A stretch of DNA of 64,000 nucleotides, taken from assembly GCF_041296265.1 (NCBI RefSeq), contig NC_091695.1, positions 18,459,001-18,523,000 on the forward strand, given 5' to 3'. The DNA comes from Equus caballus. Taxonomy: Eukaryota > Chordata > Mammalia > Perissodactyla > Equidae. The position numbers and the translations under genes were made by a program. Positions 61,901 to 64,000 of this stretch are shown here, in pieces (the first letter of the stretch is position 1; every line of letters starts with the position of its first letter). Below the pieces are notes generated by a model. That model did no database searches and was not told the DNA's origin. It worked only from the letters and a program-made list of their open reading frames with translations.

Positions 61901-62057
61901 GGTAAGGCAGCCACTTGGACTCAACTTCTTCATTACCACATATTCCTTCACTGCCAAGGATTCCAATATGCCCTTCTCAGAAGCAAACATAAGGATATAA
62001 TTGGGTGGGTTCTATTTTCAAAAGAACTGCTTTTAGGACATATAAATAAAAATTGAA

Positions 62058-63050
62058 ATGCCAGGATTGCCATCAGATGTAGATTTATACACGATCCAAG
62101 TGAAGAATGTGAGTGAAGTTACCGTGTTTGTGTTGTTGGGCTTCATAGGTGATTTTGAGGTACAACTCTCCCTATTTTTCCTATTTCTAGCAATCTATCT
62201 TTTCACTCTGATAGGAAATTTGGGACTGGTTGCATTGGTCATTGGGGATTCCCGACTCCACAACCCTATGTACTATTTTTTGAGTGCATTATCATTTTTA
62301 GATGCTTGCTATTCTTCAGTTGTCACCCCAAAAATGTTGATCAATTTCCTGTCAGAGAATAAAACTATTTCATTCCTTGGATGTGCAGCACAGATGTTTT
62401 TCTATGTTACTTTTGGGACCACAGAATGCTTTCTCCTGGCTGCAATGGCATATGATCGCTATGTAGCAATCTACAACCCTCTGCTGTATTCAGTTAACAT
62501 GTCACCCAGGGTCTATGTGCCACTCATCATTGTTTCCTATCTTTGTGGCATCTTGAATGCTTCAGTGCACGCAGGGGCAGCATTTAACTTATCCTTCTGT
62601 GCATCTAATGAAATTAGACATTTTTTTTGTGACATCCCTCCTGTCCTCGCCATTTCTTGTTCTGACACGACCAAAAACCATCTTCTAGTCTTCTACTTTA
62701 CGGGCGTTATTGAGATAGTCACTATCCTGATTGTCCTGGTCTCCTATGGTTTCATTCTGTTGGCCATTCTGAGGATACATTCTGCTGAAGGGAGACAAAA
62801 AGTCTTTTCTACATATGGCTCTCATCTAACTGGAGTGTCACTTTATTATGGAACAGTTTTTTCCATGTATGTCAGACCAAGTTCCAGCTACTCTTTGGAC
62901 CGGGATATGATAGTGTCAATTTTTTACAGCATTGCCATTCCCATGCTGAATCCCATCATCTACAGTTTAAGGAACAAAGATGTAAAAGAGGCAGTAAAAA
63001 GAGTGTTTGGGAAAAATTGGTGTATCAATAAAGTACATTTTTCACACTAA
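62058..63050 (+). CDS. OR5T1: Olfactory receptor, OR5T-like (intact)
   Basis: A 330-residue class II odorant receptor. The start [20 protein letters not shown] gives the roughly 15-residue N-terminal extension that OR5T receptors carry, with N17-V-S19 as glycosylation site; G at -3 is acceptable for initiation. TM1 [14 protein letters not shown] (from 49), TM2 [20 protein letters not shown] (67-86), C109, then the G-protein motif [17 protein letters not shown] (D133-R134-Y135; IYNP instead of ICNP). ECL2 [20 protein letters not shown] (from 180), TM6 [12 protein letters not shown] (FST at 250-252), TM7 [19 protein letters not shown] (from 295). Y253 replaces the near-universal Cys of FSTCxSH. 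No stops or shifts. Which of OR5T1/2/3 is orthologous cannot be settled here. Confidence 0.92.
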   Translation: MPGLPSDVDLYTIQVKNVSEVTVFVLLGFIGDFEVQLSLFFLFLAIYLFTLIGNLGLVALVIGDSRLHNPMYYFLSALSFLDACYSSVVTPKMLINFLSENKTISFLGCAAQMFFYVTFGTTECFLLAAMAYDRYVAIYNPLLYSVNMSPRVYVPLIIVSYLCGILNASVHAGAAFNLSFCASNEIRHFFCDIPPVLAISCSDTTKNHLLVFYFTGVIEIVTILIVLVSYGFILLAILRIHSAEGRQKVFSTYGSHLTGVSLYYGTVFSMYVRPSSSYSLDRDMIVSIFYSIAIPMLNPIIYSLRNKDVKEAVKRVFGKNWCINKVHFSH

Positions 63051-63520
63051 CCATTAAATTGAAACAAATTAAAAATGTTCCTTGTCTCAATATCAAAATG
63101 ATAAAAAATGTTTTGATTAGTGTATTAGCATCTTTCTATTGTTCTTAGACATGTTTAGATAAAGATTGTAGTCATATCTCCACCTGGGCAGTTTTCATAC
63201 ATGTAGGAAAACTGTGTCATCTCTTTGCTTCTTACTTAGTTCACTCTCAGATATATACACACAAAGGATATACTCCTCACATTAAACATTAAGTTGATAT
63301 CAATTAAGATTAATTTTCATTGCCTCCATATCAAAATGTCATGATTACAGTGGTATTTCTTAGTTTAGTAGTTCCTTTCTGTTCTTCTCAGAAATTTTTA
63401 AATAAAGATCATAGTCAACCCAGTACCTATACAGTCTTTACACATGCAGAAAACTGTCATCAATCTGCTTCTAAGTTTATGTCCCCCACATACACGCAAA
63501 CGTACATACACACATATATA
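63046..63520. repeat. Tandem duplication (about 238-bp unit) 3' of the OR5T-like gene
   Basis: Two diverged units, 63,046-63,283 and 63,284-63,520. TATCAAAATG recurs at 63,091 and 63,329. AGATAAAGATTGTAGTCATA/AAATAAAGATCATAGTCAAC, CATGTAGGAAAACTGTGTCA/CATGCAGAAAACTGTCATCA and CTTTGCTTCTTA/CTGCTTCTAA follow in order. Divergence suggests an old event. The second unit ends in a CA/TA-rich tract (63,485-63,530). Confidence 0.8.
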
Positions 63521-63541
63521 CATACATATGGTGATACCAGT

Positions 63542-63920
63542 TGTATTATTTTGCTGGGGCTGCCATAACAGAGTACTAAAGACTGGATTGCTACAACAAC
63601 AGAAATTTATTTTCTAACTCTTTTGCATGCTAGGCTTTTAGATCAAGGTGTTGATTGAGCTGATTTCTTCTGAAGCCTTTCTCTCCCTGCCTTGCAGATG
63701 AAAATCTTCTCCTTATGTCTTCACATGATCTTTTCTCTCTAAATGTTTGTATCCTGGTCGCCTCATCTTATAAAGTCAACAGTCATTTTGGATTAAGGCC
63801 GACACTAAATCACTAATTTTAATATAATTACCTCCTCAAAGATTCTATCTCCAAATACAGTTACATTCTGAGGTACTGAGGGTTAAGATTTCAACATGCA
63901 AATACTGGTTTATTTACACA
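63542..63920 (-). mobile_element. MLT1/MST-like MaLR LTR
   Basis: TGTATTATTTTGCTGGGGCT, GCCATAACAGAGTAC, CAACAGAAATTTATTTTCTA, TCTATCTCCAAATACAG, TAAGATTTCAACATGC: reverse complement of a MaLR LTR. An ancient fossil; no internal part is seen before the window ends. Confidence 0.75.
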
Positions 63921-64000
63921 CACACACATTTGTATATGTATGTAACCTTTACATTAAATTGTAGGTATTATCTTTCCTCTCCATATCTCTCAAATTGGAC
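63921..64000. other. No gene seen; short (CA)n
   Basis: TTTACACACACACACATTTG and T-rich sequence to the window end. Confidence 0.6.

Noticed and set aside
1-64000. CRISPR arrays, operons, phage or other prokaryotic systems
   Set aside because: Sequence is clearly mammalian; no spaced direct repeats of that kind, no ribosome binding sites, no long adjacent frames.

Overview
This window is mammalian nuclear DNA: AT-rich, intron-free olfactory receptor (OR) genes embedded in dense LINE/SINE sequence. At least twelve copies of the tRNA-Ser-derived equine repetitive element (ERE) SINE place it in a perissodactyl, most likely a horse or other equid. One copy at 45,473-45,701 is CpG-rich with perfect target-site duplications (TSDs). 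The OR content (OR5W2-like, two OR10AG1-like, OR5T-like) matches the class II OR cluster that in human lies at 11q12. That assignment is from memory of the families, not from a search.

Layout. 1-2,730: one copy (C) of a non-coding duplicon, carrying an old L1M 3' end and interrupted by a solo LTR. 2,731-6,854: unique sequence with two EREs. 6,855-7,726 (-): a family-5-like OR pseudogene. 10,420-13,830: duplicon copy A, with an ERV LTR and an ERE. 15,110-25,290: duplicon copy B, split by a 6.9 kb near-full-length L1 (17,648-24,558) that itself holds an ERE. 27,815-28,750 (-): an intact OR5W2-like gene. 29,258-42,200: mainly repeats: tandem EREs, a twin-primed (5'-inverted) L1 with a nested L1 fragment, several EREs, MaLR LTRs, and an L1M containing a palindromic fold-back element.

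43,062-51,560 holds two diverged copies of an OR10AG1-type gene on the minus strand, both broken, each with its 5' flank. The 3' flank of the second copy (48,541-49,850) recurs at 54,663-56,041, but there no receptor follows, only L1M sequence. 62,058-63,050 (+) is an intact OR5T-like gene whose 3' flank is locally duplicated in tandem.

How it works together: each OR is a single-coding-exon GPCR thought to be expressed monoallelically in olfactory neurons. The genes do not form a pathway. They are a birth-and-death family in which two of five members here remain open. I see no prokaryotic, viral or otherwise undescribed system. The most informative signals are structural: empty/filled comparisons between paralogous duplicons, a duplicon that lost its receptor, a twin-priming L1, an unidentified palindromic repeat, and a very young ERE inserted beside an inverted older one. 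All homology statements come from reading by eye; boundaries of old repeats are approximate.
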